A stretch of DNA of 64,000 nt from Planctomycetota bacterium (GTDB lineage Bacteria > Planctomycetota > Planctomycetia > Pirellulales > UBA7805). Shown here piece by piece: positions 24,749-34,919 of the stretch (the stretch's first letter is position 1; every line of letters begins with the position of its first letter). A model generated the notes under the pieces. The model did no database searches and was not told the origin of the DNA. It saw only the letters and a list, made by a program, of their open reading frames with translations. The stretch lies in NCBI GenBank assembly GCA_003389215.1, contig QQVP01000064.1, positions 1 to 64,000 of the forward strand, given 5' to 3'. A program made the position numbers and the translations under genes.

Positions 24749-25153
24749 TCCGGCGGCCCGTTGCGCTCCCCCCGATGGGGCCCTGGGCGGCCTTGGCCGC
24801 TGAACCCGCGGCCACCCTCGCCGCGCGACCCACCGCGGCCTGCTCTGCGTAGTAGTTGATAGCGTTGCCGCCGCCGGCTAACGGTGTGCGCTTCCGCGCT
24901 GGCTGCAGGTGGCGTAGTTCACATGCTTTTCGCTCCCGCGGGCCGATAATATTGGGCATGGAAGCGTGGCCCCGGCGAGCGAACGCCATGCCGATTGCCG
25001 CGGTCCGCGGCGGCTGCGGCGTCGGCGACATTCCCGCGTCGGCAATCACCCCGCTTCGGCGATGACCCCGCGGACGCGAGTCTCTATGATTTGCCCCCTC
25101 CAATTCGGCTCGAATACAATCCGAGCGTTCCCAAAAGCGCCTAGGAAATAGCG
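24749..25153. other. Spacer between the two DsbD-domain genes
   Basis: 405 bp with no supported gene. Very GC-rich, with short inverted repeats just after the first gene and a promoter candidate before the second. Long antisense frames here are compositional. Confidence 0.5.
25091..25120 (+). promoter_or_regulatory. Sigma-70-type promoter candidate for dsbD
   Basis: TTGCCC (25091-25096), 18-bp spacer and TACAAT (25115-25120), 34 bp before the dsbD start codon. The -35 box is weak; the position is right. Confidence 0.45.
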
Positions 25154-27139
25154 ATGAGCGGACCCTTTCGACGCATCTCTTGGCCGGCCTGGCTGATCGT
25201 GCTGACCGTGACGAGCCTGCTGGTGTTGCCCACGACCAGCGAGGCAGGATTCGGCGATGATCCGGCCAGGCACACGCAGTTCTCCGCGAGGATCGTGCCG
25301 GCCACGGGCGAACACCCGCCGCGGCTGGTGATCTCGGTAACGCTCGACGATCACTGGCACATCTACTCGATGAGGAAGTACGAGAAGGGCGAGAGTGCCC
25401 CACAGGCCACGGTGATATCGCTCGACGAGTCCTCGGCGGTTGAGTTTGCCGGTCCGTTTGAACCAACCCAGGCACCGCTCGTCCGACCGCCCGGCGAGAC
25501 GGGGTTCGATGTCCCGACCGAGGAGTTTTATGACAGCTTCATGTGGGTCGCTCCGCTGAGCGTGCCGGAGGGGACCGACCTGGAGACGGTCACCCTTAGC
25601 GGAACGATCACGGGTCAGGAATGTGATCCGCACAGTTGCAATCCCTTTACGAATCGTTTCGAGGCGGAGCTCGACCGCCAGCTCGCAGTGCCGGCTACGG
25701 TCAAGGTCGCGTCTCTGGTCGCGGCCAGCTCGGGAGGGAGCGGACTTTGGGCCGCGCTTGGCTTGGCCTTCCTCGGCGGTATCGTGCTCAACGTGATGCC
25801 CTGCGTGCTGCCGGTCATTGGGCTTAAGGTGATGGCCTTCATCGAACAGGGGGGCCAAAGCCGCTCGCGGATCTTCCTGCTCAACTTCTGGTACTCGCTG
25901 GGCGTGATCGCGGTGTGGATGGCCCTGGCCGTGTTGGCCACGATCTTCCAGATCGGCCTGGGCGAGCTCTTTCAGACGCCCGAGTTCAGCATCGTCATGG
26001 CGTCGGTGATCTTCGCCATGGGACTCAGCTTCCTGGGCGTGTGGGAGATTCCGATTCCCGGTTTCATCGGCACGCAGAACGTCACCAAGCTTGGCGAGCG
26101 CGAGGGTTACGAAGGCGCTTTCGCCAAGGGAACGATCACCACGGTGCTGGCGACGCCCTGTCTGGGACCCTTCATGGGGGGGCTGTTCATCAGTCTGCTC
26201 GATCGCCCCGCGTTCGAAATCTATGCCATCTTCTTCGCGATCGGCCTGGGGATGGCGTCGCCCTACCTGGTGCTGGGCATGGTGCCGCAGGCGATGCGAT
26301 TCCTGCCGAAGCCGGGCGCGTGGATGAACACCTTCAAGGAGATCATGGGCTTCTTCCTGATCGGAACGACCGTCTACCTGATGACGATTCCGCAGACCTA
26401 TCTGCTGGTGCCGACGCTCGTGTTGCTGATCGGTCTGGGCGTGGTCTGCTGGTGGATTGGCCGCGTACCGTCGACGGCCGATCCTTCGCGTCGCTGGCGA
26501 GCCTTGGGCGAGGCGATGCTGGCCGGCGTGCTGATCGGCGTGACGGCCTTCTACGTCATCGCCCCCGAGATGCGGTCGCGGATGAAGTTCGACAACTGGG
26601 AGTACTTCGACTACGAGATCGAGCGGATGGTGGCCGACGGCGAGTTGAAGGTCGACGGCGAGTTGCCCGTCTTCAACCGGCCCTGGCAGCCCTATACGAC
26701 GCGGAAGTTCAAGTGGCTGGTCGAGAACAACAAGCCGGTGCTGATCGACTTTACGGCCGACTGGTGCCAGACGTGCAAGTGGAACGAGAAGTTTGTGTTG
26801 AAGACCCGCGCTACGCGCGAGTTGCTCGAGGAACACGACGTCTATACGCTCGTGGCCGACCTGACGCACAAAGATGTCGGTCGTGAGGGGGCGGCGAAGC
26901 TGAAGGAGTTGCGGGCCGACGGCATTCCGCTGATCGCGATCTATGCGCCGGGCGAGGTGGACCAGCCAACGCTCATCCCCGGCACCTTTACGCGGGCCGA
27001 TCTGGCCGCGGAGATTCGCCGCAAGATTCCCAAGACGGTCGTGGTGGATGACGCGACCCGCGATGATCGGCAAACCACCCGCGAGGCGTCCCGCGAAGAA
27101 GCGGGCGGCCGGGAATCGGCGGGACTTCGGGCGCGTTAG
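25154..27139 (+). CDS. dsbD: Thiol:disulfide interchange protein DsbD
   Basis: Moves electrons from cytoplasmic thioredoxin across the inner membrane to periplasmic thiol proteins; 661 residues with three parts. Residues 1-30 are a signal peptide; 35-175 are the N-terminal alpha domain with DHWHIYS and CDPHSC. About 195-470 is the membrane domain with eight or so helices and the paired cysteines C217 (VMPCVLPVIG) and C336 (ATPCLGPFMG). About 515-640 is a thioredoxin domain with C538-x2-C541 (DWCQTCKW). The tail is Arg-rich and low-complexity. Its partner paralogue lies just upstream. A related role in metal resistance or cytochrome c maturation is possible. Confidence 0.92.
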   Translation: MSGPFRRISWPAWLIVLTVTSLLVLPTTSEAGFGDDPARHTQFSARIVPATGEHPPRLVISVTLDDHWHIYSMRKYEKGESAPQATVISLDESSAVEFAGPFEPTQAPLVRPPGETGFDVPTEEFYDSFMWVAPLSVPEGTDLETVTLSGTITGQECDPHSCNPFTNRFEAELDRQLAVPATVKVASLVAASSGGSGLWAALGLAFLGGIVLNVMPCVLPVIGLKVMAFIEQGGQSRSRIFLLNFWYSLGVIAVWMALAVLATIFQIGLGELFQTPEFSIVMASVIFAMGLSFLGVWEIPIPGFIGTQNVTKLGEREGYEGAFAKGTITTVLATPCLGPFMGGLFISLLDRPAFEIYAIFFAIGLGMASPYLVLGMVPQAMRFLPKPGAWMNTFKEIMGFFLIGTTVYLMTIPQTYLLVPTLVLLIGLGVVCWWIGRVPSTADPSRRWRALGEAMLAGVLIGVTAFYVIAPEMRSRMKFDNWEYFDYEIERMVADGELKVDGELPVFNRPWQPYTTRKFKWLVENNKPVLIDFTADWCQTCKWNEKFVLKTRATRELLEEHDVYTLVADLTHKDVGREGAAKLKELRADGIPLIAIYAPGEVDQPTLIPGTFTRADLAAEIRRKIPKTVVVDDATRDDRQTTREASREEAGGRESAGLRAR

Positions 27140-27193
27140 CTGGCAGGCCAAGGGTCGCGAGAGCCCGCAACGTACACTTAGCGCAGTCCGGAC

Positions 27194-28255
27194 CTACGCC
27201 CACTGCACGCCGCGGGGTCCCTCGGCGACGCTGCCGATGACCCAGCTTGTCAGTCCGCAGTCGGCCAGCTGACTGCGAATGCTCTCCGCGTAGTAAGGGC
27301 TGACGACCAGCGCCAGGCCGATACCCATATTGAAGACCGTTTCCATCTCCTCGGCTTCAATCTCGCCCAGCTCCTGCAGCCAGGGAAACACGGGCGGCAC
27401 TTCCCAGCTGTCGCGCTCCAGCGTCACGGCCGCCTGGGCGGGAAGGATTCGCTCCAGGTTTTCGCGCAGTCCGCCGCCGGTGATGTGGGCGATGCCATGC
27501 ACGACGTTCTTCACTCGGTAGTGATTCAGGATCTTTCGCACGGGGCGAACGTAGATCCGGGTCGGCTCGAGCAGCACCTCGCCGACGGTCTGCTCGAGCG
27601 CCTCGACGTGGTCGTCGACACTCAGCCCGGCGATCTCGAAGACGACCTTGCGGGCGAGGCTGAAGCCGTTCGAGTGCAGCCCGCTGGAGGCGACGCCCAG
27701 CACGAGGTCTTCGGCCGCGATCAGGCTGCCGTCGAGGAGTGACTTGCGTTCTGCCACACCCACGCAGAAACCGGCCAGGTCGTAGTCGCCCCGGGCGTAG
27801 AGATCGGGCATGATCGCCGTCTCGCCGCCAAGCAGCGAGCAGTCCGCCTCGATGCACGCCGCCGAAATACCCGACACGACGCTCTCGAGCAGGTCGGGGT
27901 CGTCGTGCGACATGGCGATGTAGTCGAGAAAGAAGAGCGGTTCGGCCCCGCAGCAGATCGCGTCATTGACGCTCATCGCCACCAGGTCGATGCCCACCGT
28001 GTCGTGTCGGCCGACGAGGGCGGCGACCTTGAGCTTCGTGCCGACCCCGTCCGTGCAGGAGATCAGCACGGGATCTTCGTAGCGGCGGGCAAACAACTCG
28101 CTGGCAAAATCGAGCTGAAACAGGCCGGCAAAGCCGCCCGGATTCTCCAGCACCCGTGGCGTGTGGGTGCGGCGCATCAGGCCCCCGAGTCGCGACATCG
28201 ATTCGCGATAGACGTCCAGATCGACGCCCGCATCCTTGTATGTCGCCTTGGCCAT
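27194..28255 (-). CDS. purM: Phosphoribosylformylglycinamidine cyclo-ligase (AIR synthase)
   Basis: Fifth step of purine synthesis: ATP-dependent closing of the imidazole ring. The 353-residue protein starts [14 protein letters not shown] and shows [13 protein letters not shown] (about 66-78), [38 protein letters not shown] and [13 protein letters not shown], the standard PurM motifs. The ATG at 28255 aligns with family starts. It is transcribed away from hemL and ends 54 bp from the dsbD stop (convergent). Confidence 0.95.
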   Translation of the reverse strand: MAKATYKDAGVDLDVYRESMSRLGGLMRRTHTPRVLENPGGFAGLFQLDFASELFARRYEDPVLISCTDGVGTKLKVAALVGRHDTVGIDLVAMSVNDAICCGAEPLFFLDYIAMSHDDPDLLESVVSGISAACIEADCSLLGGETAIMPDLYARGDYDLAGFCVGVAERKSLLDGSLIAAEDLVLGVASSGLHSNGFSLARKVVFEIAGLSVDDHVEALEQTVGEVLLEPTRIYVRPVRKILNHYRVKNVVHGIAHITGGGLRENLERILPAQAAVTLERDSWEVPPVFPWLQELGEIEAEEMETVFNMGIGLALVVSPYYAESIRSQLADCGLTSWVIGSVAEGPRGVQWA

Positions 28256-28447
28256 CCGGGTCACTCGAAGAGGTGGGAGAGCGCCGTCGATTCTACGGCT
28301 GCGGAATTGCAACTGTCAACGATCGCGAAATGATGCTCGCGAGCCGTCCTCGACGCCGCTGGCCAGCCTCGCCCACGACGTGTTATGGTCGTACGTCGCT
28401 TGAGTCGTCGGGACGCGTCCGCTGTCCGCCCGAGCCTGGCCATTGAC

Positions 28448-29764
28448 ATGCCCGCCAGTACAAACATGACCAGCATGCCCAAGAGTCACGCCGCGTTCGC
28501 CCGCGCTCAGCAAGTCATTCCTGGTGGCGTGAATAGTCCGGCACGGGCCTTCGGCGCTGTGGGGGGCGAGCCGCTGTTCATCGAGCGGGCCGAGGGGGCT
28601 TACCTCTACGACGTCGACGGTCGCCAGCTGATCGACTACATCGGCTCCTGGGGTCCGATGATTCTCGGGCACGCCCACCCACAAGTGTTGGAGGCGATTC
28701 GCGCGGCGGCCGAGCGTGGTACCAGCTTTGGCGCCCCGACGGAGGCCGAGAGTGAACTGGCCGAACAGATCGTCGCCTCGGTCGACTCGATTGAAAAGGT
28801 CCGGCTGGTCAATTCGGGCACCGAGGCCACGATGAGCGCGATCCGCCTGGCTCGCGGCTTCACGGGGCGCGACAAGATCATCAAGTTTGCCGGCAACTAC
28901 CACGGCCACGTCGATAGCCTGCTGGTCGCGGCGGGCAGCTCGGCCGCCACCTTGAGCCAACCCGACTCACCCGGTGTCACGGCCGGTACGGTCGCCGACA
29001 CCATTGTGCTCGAGTACAACGACGTAGCCGGCTTCGAGGCGGCCATGCGCGAACAGGGCGACGCCCTGGCCGCGGTGATTCTCGAACCGGTCGTCGGCAA
29101 TATGGGCTGCGTGGTGCCCACGCCCGAGTTTCTTACCGCGGCCCGCGGCCTCACCGAGAAGCACGGGGCGCTGCTGATCTTCGACGAGGTGATGACCGGC
29201 TTCCGCGTTGCCTTGGGGGGCGCTCAGTCGCTCTTCGGCGTACGTCCCGATTTGACGACACTCGGCAAGATCGTCGGAGGCGGACTGCCGGTGGGCGCCT
29301 ACGGCGGTCGGGCCGACGTGATGAACCACATCCTGCCGGCCGGTCCCGTGTTTCAGGCCGGCACACTCAGCGGCAATCCGCTGGCGACGGCCGCGGGCAA
29401 CGCCACACTGAAGCGGCTCCGCGAGTCGCCGCCCTACGAGCGCTTGGAAGAGCTGGGCGCCCGACTGGAGGCCGGTCTGCGCGAGGCCGCGGCGACGGCC
29501 GGCGCGCCGTTTTCGCTTGTCCGCGTGGGCAGCATGATGACGTTGTTCTTTGCGACCGAGCCGGTGCACGGCTGGCGACAAGCGAGTCGCGCCGACACGG
29601 CGGCCTTTGGTCGCTACTTCTGGGAGTTGATCGAGCGGGGCGTTTACATGCCTTGCAGTCAGTACGAGGCCCTCTTCATTTCCGCGGCCCACACGTTCGA
29701 CGACATCGACGCCACGATCCGCGCGGCGGGCGAGGCGCTCGCGCTCGTCGAGGTTGCCGATTAG
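28448..29764 (+). CDS. hemL: Glutamate-1-semialdehyde 2,1-aminomutase
   Basis: PLP enzyme making 5-aminolevulinate for haem. About 438 residues with VIPGGVNSPARAFGAVGG (about 17-34), the PLP phosphate site NSGTEATMSAIRLAR, FDEVMTGFR, and the PLP lysine in TLGKIVGGGLPVGAYGG. This C5-pathway enzyme fits a planctomycete. Start uncertain: ATG at 28448, 28466 or 28475; the last aligns best with short family members. Monocistronic by appearance, divergent from purM with a 192-bp gap. Confidence 0.94.
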   Translation: MPASTNMTSMPKSHAAFARAQQVIPGGVNSPARAFGAVGGEPLFIERAEGAYLYDVDGRQLIDYIGSWGPMILGHAHPQVLEAIRAAAERGTSFGAPTEAESELAEQIVASVDSIEKVRLVNSGTEATMSAIRLARGFTGRDKIIKFAGNYHGHVDSLLVAAGSSAATLSQPDSPGVTAGTVADTIVLEYNDVAGFEAAMREQGDALAAVILEPVVGNMGCVVPTPEFLTAARGLTEKHGALLIFDEVMTGFRVALGGAQSLFGVRPDLTTLGKIVGGGLPVGAYGGRADVMNHILPAGPVFQAGTLSGNPLATAAGNATLKRLRESPPYERLEELGARLEAGLREAAATAGAPFSLVRVGSMMTLFFATEPVHGWRQASRADTAAFGRYFWELIERGVYMPCSQYEALFISAAHTFDDIDATIRAAGEALALVEVAD

Positions 29765-30096
29765 CGAAGCTCTGCGGCGTGCGTGGGCCTTGACTGCCCT
29801 CGGGCGAAGGTGGCGAACGGTTATGTGGCCGTGCTGCTACGTGCGGTGTCAAACACTGCGCTTTCGGCAATCTTTCGACCACCCTCAGGTGCCGAAAAAT
29901 AGTTTAGAGCCGAACGAACGACGTAGAAAACGACCTGTGATTCGTGCTCCTTGCCGGGTCTGTTCTAGGTCGCCTGTCGGCACCCGCGTATAATGTCGCC
30001 AGGCATTCGTGCGCGCCCTTTCGTTGCCGAGGGAGTGCGTGTCGCCGCTGTCAGGTCGCAGAAGAAATTGACGACGTCCCGAACCGCTCCGCCGTT
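29765..30096. other. Spacer between hemL and the RND gene
   Basis: 332 bp without a supported gene. A perfect TATAAT at 29989-29994 could be a -10 box, but no good -35 is at the right distance. The frame open upstream of the RND start has no homology-like pattern. Confidence 0.45.
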
Positions 30097-32670
30097 ATGA
30101 AATTGTCCGGCACCACATTCTACGATCGCTGGTATTGGCTGATCTTGTTGGCGTTCGTAGCCGGCTTGCCGGTGATCGGCTGGGGTGCGTTTCAGGCGGG
30201 CCAGACGCATAACAACAACATTCAAAAGTGGTTGCCCGACGACTTCGAAGAGTCGATCAACCATCGACGCTTTCTCAGCTACTTCGGTTCCGACGAATTC
30301 GTGCTGGTCAGTTGGGAAGGCTGCACGCTCGACGATCCGCGGATTCCGAGTTTCGCCGAGCTGGTCCGGCGGCATACCGTTCCCGAAGAAGAGGGCGCGG
30401 AAATCGCCGCGGACAACGAGCAGCTCTTCGCCCGCGTGACGACCGGCCCGGAACTGCTGGACGATCTCATGGCGGAGCCGCTTGAGTTGCCGCGCGAAGA
30501 GGCACTGGAACGGCTTTACGGATTGATCGTGGGCCGCGAGTCGCGGATCACCGGCACGATCGTCGTGCTCTCGGAAAAGGGCGACGAAGACCGCGTTGCG
30601 ACGGTGAAGCGACTCGCCGAGTTGGCGGTCACCGAGCTGGGCATTCCCGCGCCCGATCTGCGCATGGTCGGCGACGCCGTGACCAACGCGGCCGTCGACC
30701 TGGAGAGCGAGAGCGCGATCCAGGGCCTGTTGGCCGCGGCGGGGTTGATCGCGCTGACGATGGCCATTCTCAGCCTCCGCAGCTTCCGCCTGCTCACGGT
30801 CGTGCTGGTCGTGGCCATCTTCTGCTACGTCTGGTCGGAAGCGATGGTCTACTACCTCGACTTCTCCTCCTTCTCGCGGTTCTTCGGCGGCAAGATGAAC
30901 CTGGTGCTGGTCGTCATGCCGGTGCTGGTCTATGTATTGACGATGTCGGCGGGCGTGCATCTGGTCAACTATTACCGCGACGCGGCGGCCGAGTCGTCGA
31001 TGTTGGGGGCCCCGGCCGAAGCGATTGATCACGGTTGGATTCCCTGCACGCTGGCCGCCGGCACGACCGCGGTGGGCGTCGGCTCGCTGGCCGTCAGTAG
31101 TATTCAGCCGGTGCGCGATTTCGGCAGTTACTCGGCCGTCGGTATTCTGATCAGCCTGGCGGCGCTGTTCTTGCTGCTGCCGGCCCTGTTGGTGTTTTTC
31201 GACAAGCTGTGGATTCGCCTCCGCGGCGGCCGCGTTCCCAATTGGCCCCACGGTGAGGGCGAGTTGCTCTCCGAGCGGAGCAGTTGGGTCGACCGCATCG
31301 GTGCGGCGCTCGTCCATCGCCACACGGTGACCTCGACGGTCTGCCTGCTGGTGTTGCTCTTCTTCGCGGCCGGCGCCGCCCAGGTCCGCACCGATTTGAA
31401 CCCGCGGAAGTTCTTCGACGCCAAACACCGCCTGAACTTGGACTACGCCTGGCTGGGGGAAAATATCGGGCCGCACACGCCGATCGAAATCGTCGTCGAG
31501 TTCGACGCCGCCGAATCGCGGCTGAATCTGTACGACCAGTACGAGCTGGTGGCCGAAGTCGAAGAGCGGGTCCGTCAGACCGACGAGATTCGCGCCACCC
31601 TGTCGCCGACGACGTTTCGACCTTCGCGAGACAAAGTCGACTCGGAGCTCGAAGAGGACCGCGTGGTGCTCCGCGGCGTGGCCAACAAGCGACTCGACGA
31701 GAACCGAACCCGCCTGGCCGATTCGCTGCTGCTCGCCGAGGACGGCGATGTCCGCCTGTGGCGCATCTCGTGCCGTTCGCGGGGCCTGGAGGGCAACGAA
31801 GGCTTCGACGAAATCTATAAGGCGGTCCGCGGCGAGGTGGAAAGATTCTTCGCAGAACGAACCCGCCAGTATGAGGAGCGCAAGCGGTTGATCGCCGAGA
31901 AGTCGGCCGAGAATCGCCGCAAACTGGAGACCTGGTTTGCCGAAAAGCAGCAGACGCTGGCCGACCAGCCGGACGAGTTGGCCAAACACGCCCGGCAACG
32001 CGAGCTGTCGCTGGAGGACATCGCCCGTCAGGAGCGGCTGGCCTTGGCCGACTTGGACAACCCCAACACCGGCATCACGCACATGGTGACCGGCATGGTC
32101 CCGCTCTTTTATGTCGCTCAGAACGAGTTGTTCGAAAGCCTCGTCTACAGCTTCGCGCTGGCCTTCGGTCTGATCGCCGTGCTGATGGTGATCTTACTCA
32201 AGAGCACCCGGGCAGGCCTGCTCTCGATGCTCCCGAACGTCTTTCCCGTGGCCGTGATTTTCGGGGCCATGGGCTGGTGGGGTCGCACGATCGACATCGG
32301 CTCGATGATGACCGCCAGCGTCGCGATGGGCATCGCGGTCGACGACACGGTTCACTTTCTCACCTGGTTCCGTCGCGGCATGCACGACGGCATGACACGG
32401 CCCGCCGCGGTGCGACACGCCTATCGGCGTTGTGCGATGGCCATGATTCAAACCACGGCCATCGCGGGGCTCAGCCTGTTGGTGTTCGGCATGAGTCACT
32501 TCCAGCCCGTCTCGCAGTTCGGCACGCTCATGTTTCTGCTGCTGATTGGGGCCCTGGTCGGCGACCTGGTGTTTCTGCCCGCATTGTTGGCGGGTCGAGC
32601 CGGCAGTCTCTTCGAAGAGAAGCATTCCCAGGCGACCGTCGCGCCTCAGCCGCAACCGGCCGAGGTGTAG
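30097..32670 (+). CDS. RND-superfamily (MMPL-like) transporter
   Basis: A 857-residue inner-membrane protein with two halves, each a helix plus large periplasmic loop plus five helices. The first half has a hydrophobic helix at about 10-30, loop to about 205, then a five-helix bundle (about 208-375). The second repeats this after about 410, with the last helices at about 685-840 including MGIAVDDTVHFLTWF, an Asp pair typical of proton-coupled RND proteins of the MMPL/hydrophobe-exporter group. The second loop holds an unusual highly charged, probably coiled-coil segment (about 575-655; RTRQYEERKRLIAEKSAENR). Start ATG at 30097. Substrate unknown; related planctomycete proteins are linked to lipid or hopanoid export. 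Confidence 0.88.
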   Translation: MKLSGTTFYDRWYWLILLAFVAGLPVIGWGAFQAGQTHNNNIQKWLPDDFEESINHRRFLSYFGSDEFVLVSWEGCTLDDPRIPSFAELVRRHTVPEEEGAEIAADNEQLFARVTTGPELLDDLMAEPLELPREEALERLYGLIVGRESRITGTIVVLSEKGDEDRVATVKRLAELAVTELGIPAPDLRMVGDAVTNAAVDLESESAIQGLLAAAGLIALTMAILSLRSFRLLTVVLVVAIFCYVWSEAMVYYLDFSSFSRFFGGKMNLVLVVMPVLVYVLTMSAGVHLVNYYRDAAAESSMLGAPAEAIDHGWIPCTLAAGTTAVGVGSLAVSSIQPVRDFGSYSAVGILISLAALFLLLPALLVFFDKLWIRLRGGRVPNWPHGEGELLSERSSWVDRIGAALVHRHTVTSTVCLLVLLFFAAGAAQVRTDLNPRKFFDAKHRLNLDYAWLGENIGPHTPIEIVVEFDAAESRLNLYDQYELVAEVEERVRQTDEIRATLSPTTFRPSRDKVDSELEEDRVVLRGVANKRLDENRTRLADSLLLAEDGDVRLWRISCRSRGLEGNEGFDEIYKAVRGEVERFFAERTRQYEERKRLIAEKSAENRRKLETWFAEKQQTLADQPDELAKHARQRELSLEDIARQERLALADLDNPNTGITHMVTGMVPLFYVAQNELFESLVYSFALAFGLIAVLMVILLKSTRAGLLSMLPNVFPVAVIFGAMGWWGRTIDIGSMMTASVAMGIAVDDTVHFLTWFRRGMHDGMTRPAAVRHAYRRCAMAMIQTTAIAGLSLLVFGMSHFQPVSQFGTLMFLLLIGALVGDLVFLPALLAGRAGSLFEEKHSQATVAPQPQPAEV

Positions 32671-32672
32671 GT

Positions 32673-32702
32673 GGCCGCCTGTAGATAGGCCGCCTGTCGA
32701 TA
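32673..32702. repeat. 15-bp tandem repeat between convergent genes
   Basis: GGCCGCCTGTAGATA is followed by GGCCGCCTGTCGATA and a partial third GGCC. It fills much of the 75-bp gap between the RND gene and the convergent TPR gene; it might help end transcription, but no stable hairpin with a U-run is seen. Confidence 0.6.
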
Positions 32703-32745
32703 GGCCACGCACCGTCACGTCGGTGCGTTGGAAACTAAACGCGCT

Positions 32746-34686
32746 CTAACCGTCGTGAAAGGCCCGCCGCGCCTCGAACGCTTCCAGTCGTTGCCGATAG
32801 TCGCTCGACTGCTCCGGCGCGGCAAGCTCGACGGCCCGCTGGGCGAAGTCGATTGCCTCGTCGAAGTCGCCCGCCTCGGCTCGGGCACAGGCCAGCACGT
32901 CGAGCCAGGTCGGCGAGTTCCAGCCGGTCGCTTGGCAGCCGGTTCGCGCAATGTTCGTGGCCGCCGCGCCGTCGCGGTAGCGGGCGTCCGGGGCCGTGGC
33001 GCGAATCCAGGCCAGCTGGCGATGGGCCTCGCCGAGCCGCGGGGCCAATTCGAGGGTCCGCGCGAGGTCGGCCAGGGCGGCGGGATAATCGCCCAGCTGG
33101 CGAGCCACAATCGCCCGCTGCAGATAGCCCTGCGTCAGCGGGTTTGCGGTCGCCTCGGCCAGGTCGATCGCCGTCGAGAAGTCGGCCCGCGCCTGAGGCA
33201 AGTTTCCGAGCGCCCGGTGGGCGAGGCCGCGATTGAAGATCGCCCGCAGATCGTGCGGGTCGATGGCGAGGGCGTCGCTGAAATCGCGCTGGGCGCGGCG
33301 GAAGTCGCCGCTTCGGGCATACACCCGACCGCGATTGTTGAACGCCCGATTGCGTTGGGCGGCGGCTTCCGGGAACGCGTGCGGATTCTTGGCCAGGACG
33401 TCGTTCCACAGCCCGATCGGATCGCGCCAGACGTCGTTGCGCAGATGCGTGGCGGTGGCCAATAGGAGGAGCGTCGCCACGACGAGCCCCGTGGCGGTTC
33501 GCGGCCACCATGAAGCGCCGCGTACGACGCCGTATCCGCCGAGGAGCGCGAACCCGAACAGCGGCAGGTACAACCGGTGCTCGTAGATCATCTCAAGCGG
33601 CAACACGGTCGACTCGATCGCCAGGTGTACCAGGAACCAGGCGATCGCGAAAGAGAGCCATCGCCAGCGGCGGGCCGACATCACGGCCATCGCGGCCAGG
33701 GTAATGACAAAGAGTAGGGCGGCGGCAGTGGCGGGTTCGTACAACGAACGCGACGTCTCGATCGAGTGCAACAGGTTCAGGCGGGCCGGCGAGGGGAAGA
33801 CGATCAGGCTCAGGTAGTGCACGACGACGCGCGGTTGCGTCATAAGCCGCTCGCCGAGCGTGAAGTCGCGCAGGGCGTAACCCCGTTCGAGTCGGCTCCC
33901 CAGGTCGCCGTCGACGTAGTAGGCCGCGACGACGCCCAGCACGGCGGCCGCCGGCACCAGCAGCCAGGCCAGCCGGCGACGCGATCGTTGCCAGGAGAGC
34001 TCGCGGAAGAAATAGAGTTCGTAGAGCAAGATGGCCACCGGCAGCGTGGCGGCGATCTGCTTGCTTCCCAGGGCCAGGATCCAGGACACAAGTGCGACCA
34101 GCCACAGCACGACGCGGACGGGGCGATTCTTCTGTTGGCGTCCCACGGCGTAAAGCAGCAGGGCCAAGAGGTAGAACAGCGCCGCCATGCTCGTCATCCG
34201 CTGCACGGTGTAGGTGACGGCCTGGGTCTGTAGCGGATGGACCAGGAACACCGCCGCCGCGACCAAGGCACCCCAGCGGGAGAGCCGTCGCGAGTCGTTG
34301 CTCTGGTCTGAAGCGACACCTAGGCTCAGCGTTACGAGCGTGAGGAAGTAGACGACGATTCCGGCCGCCAGGTGAATGCCGATGTTGACCACGTGATAGG
34401 CGGCGAGGTCGCGACCGAAAAGGGCGTGATTGAGCGCGAAGCTCGCATAGGCCAGCGGCCGATCGTTATCGCGGCTTCCCCACGCGGCCTCGGCGAGCTC
34501 CGACCACGAAAGGGTCTCGACGTCGAGTGCCGCATTCTGCTCGATGTTCGCCACATCGTCGAAAACCAACGGTACATCGAGCGTATGTCCGTAGATCGCC
34601 ACGGTCGCCAGGCACAACAGCGACAGCGCCATCCAGTGCGCCGGCAGGGCGTGCCGAGGTTCGTTCGACCCGAGGTGGGAATTCAT
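32746..34686 (-). CDS. Multi-pass glycosyltransferase-like membrane protein with TPRs
   Basis: A 646-residue protein. The N-terminal two thirds have about ten hydrophobic helices, with VPLVFDDVANIEQN in the first extracytoplasmic loop (about 38-51). This Asp-Asp motif resembles the catalytic loop of TMTC/PMT-type dolichol-phosphate sugar transferases. The C-terminal third has at least four TPR-like repeats (AFNNRGRVYARSGDFRRAQ, then AIFNRGLAHRALGNLPQARA and others). The combination matches a bacterial TMTC-like family that may glycosylate exported proteins. Start ATG at 34686. Convergent with the RND gene. No acceptor or donor gene sits beside it. Confidence 0.8.
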   Translation of the reverse strand: MNSHLGSNEPRHALPAHWMALSLLCLATVAIYGHTLDVPLVFDDVANIEQNAALDVETLSWSELAEAAWGSRDNDRPLAYASFALNHALFGRDLAAYHVVNIGIHLAAGIVVYFLTLVTLSLGVASDQSNDSRRLSRWGALVAAAVFLVHPLQTQAVTYTVQRMTSMAALFYLLALLLYAVGRQQKNRPVRVVLWLVALVSWILALGSKQIAATLPVAILLYELYFFRELSWQRSRRRLAWLLVPAAAVLGVVAAYYVDGDLGSRLERGYALRDFTLGERLMTQPRVVVHYLSLIVFPSPARLNLLHSIETSRSLYEPATAAALLFVITLAAMAVMSARRWRWLSFAIAWFLVHLAIESTVLPLEMIYEHRLYLPLFGFALLGGYGVVRGASWWPRTATGLVVATLLLLATATHLRNDVWRDPIGLWNDVLAKNPHAFPEAAAQRNRAFNNRGRVYARSGDFRRAQRDFSDALAIDPHDLRAIFNRGLAHRALGNLPQARADFSTAIDLAEATANPLTQGYLQRAIVARQLGDYPAALADLARTLELAPRLGEAHRQLAWIRATAPDARYRDGAAATNIARTGCQATGWNSPTWLDVLACARAEAGDFDEAIDFAQRAVELAAPEQSSDYRQRLEAFEARRAFHDG

Positions 34687-34919
34687 GGTAAGGGGCAGGT
34701 GGGGCGTTCGCGGCCATCGCGGCGGCACGGACGCAGGAGGTAGGGAACTTCGCAGCCAAAGCGTACCTCACGGTGCCCGTCCGAGCGGTTCGGTCTGCGA
34801 CGATTGCAGCGATTTGGCCGGTCGCCGTTCCGGCCGGTCGTGCTGCTGAGTGAGAAGCGGGGGCACGAACTTCAGATCGTCGGAGCAGACGGTTGGAAGT
34901 TCGCCCCACCTGCCGCGCT

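Noticed and set aside
25046..27151. 701-codon minus-strand frame opposite dsbD
   Set aside because: Shadow frame, rich in Arg/Gln/His, without domains.
29965..32082. 705-codon minus-strand frame opposite the RND gene
   Set aside because: Shadow frame produced by high-GC codon use.
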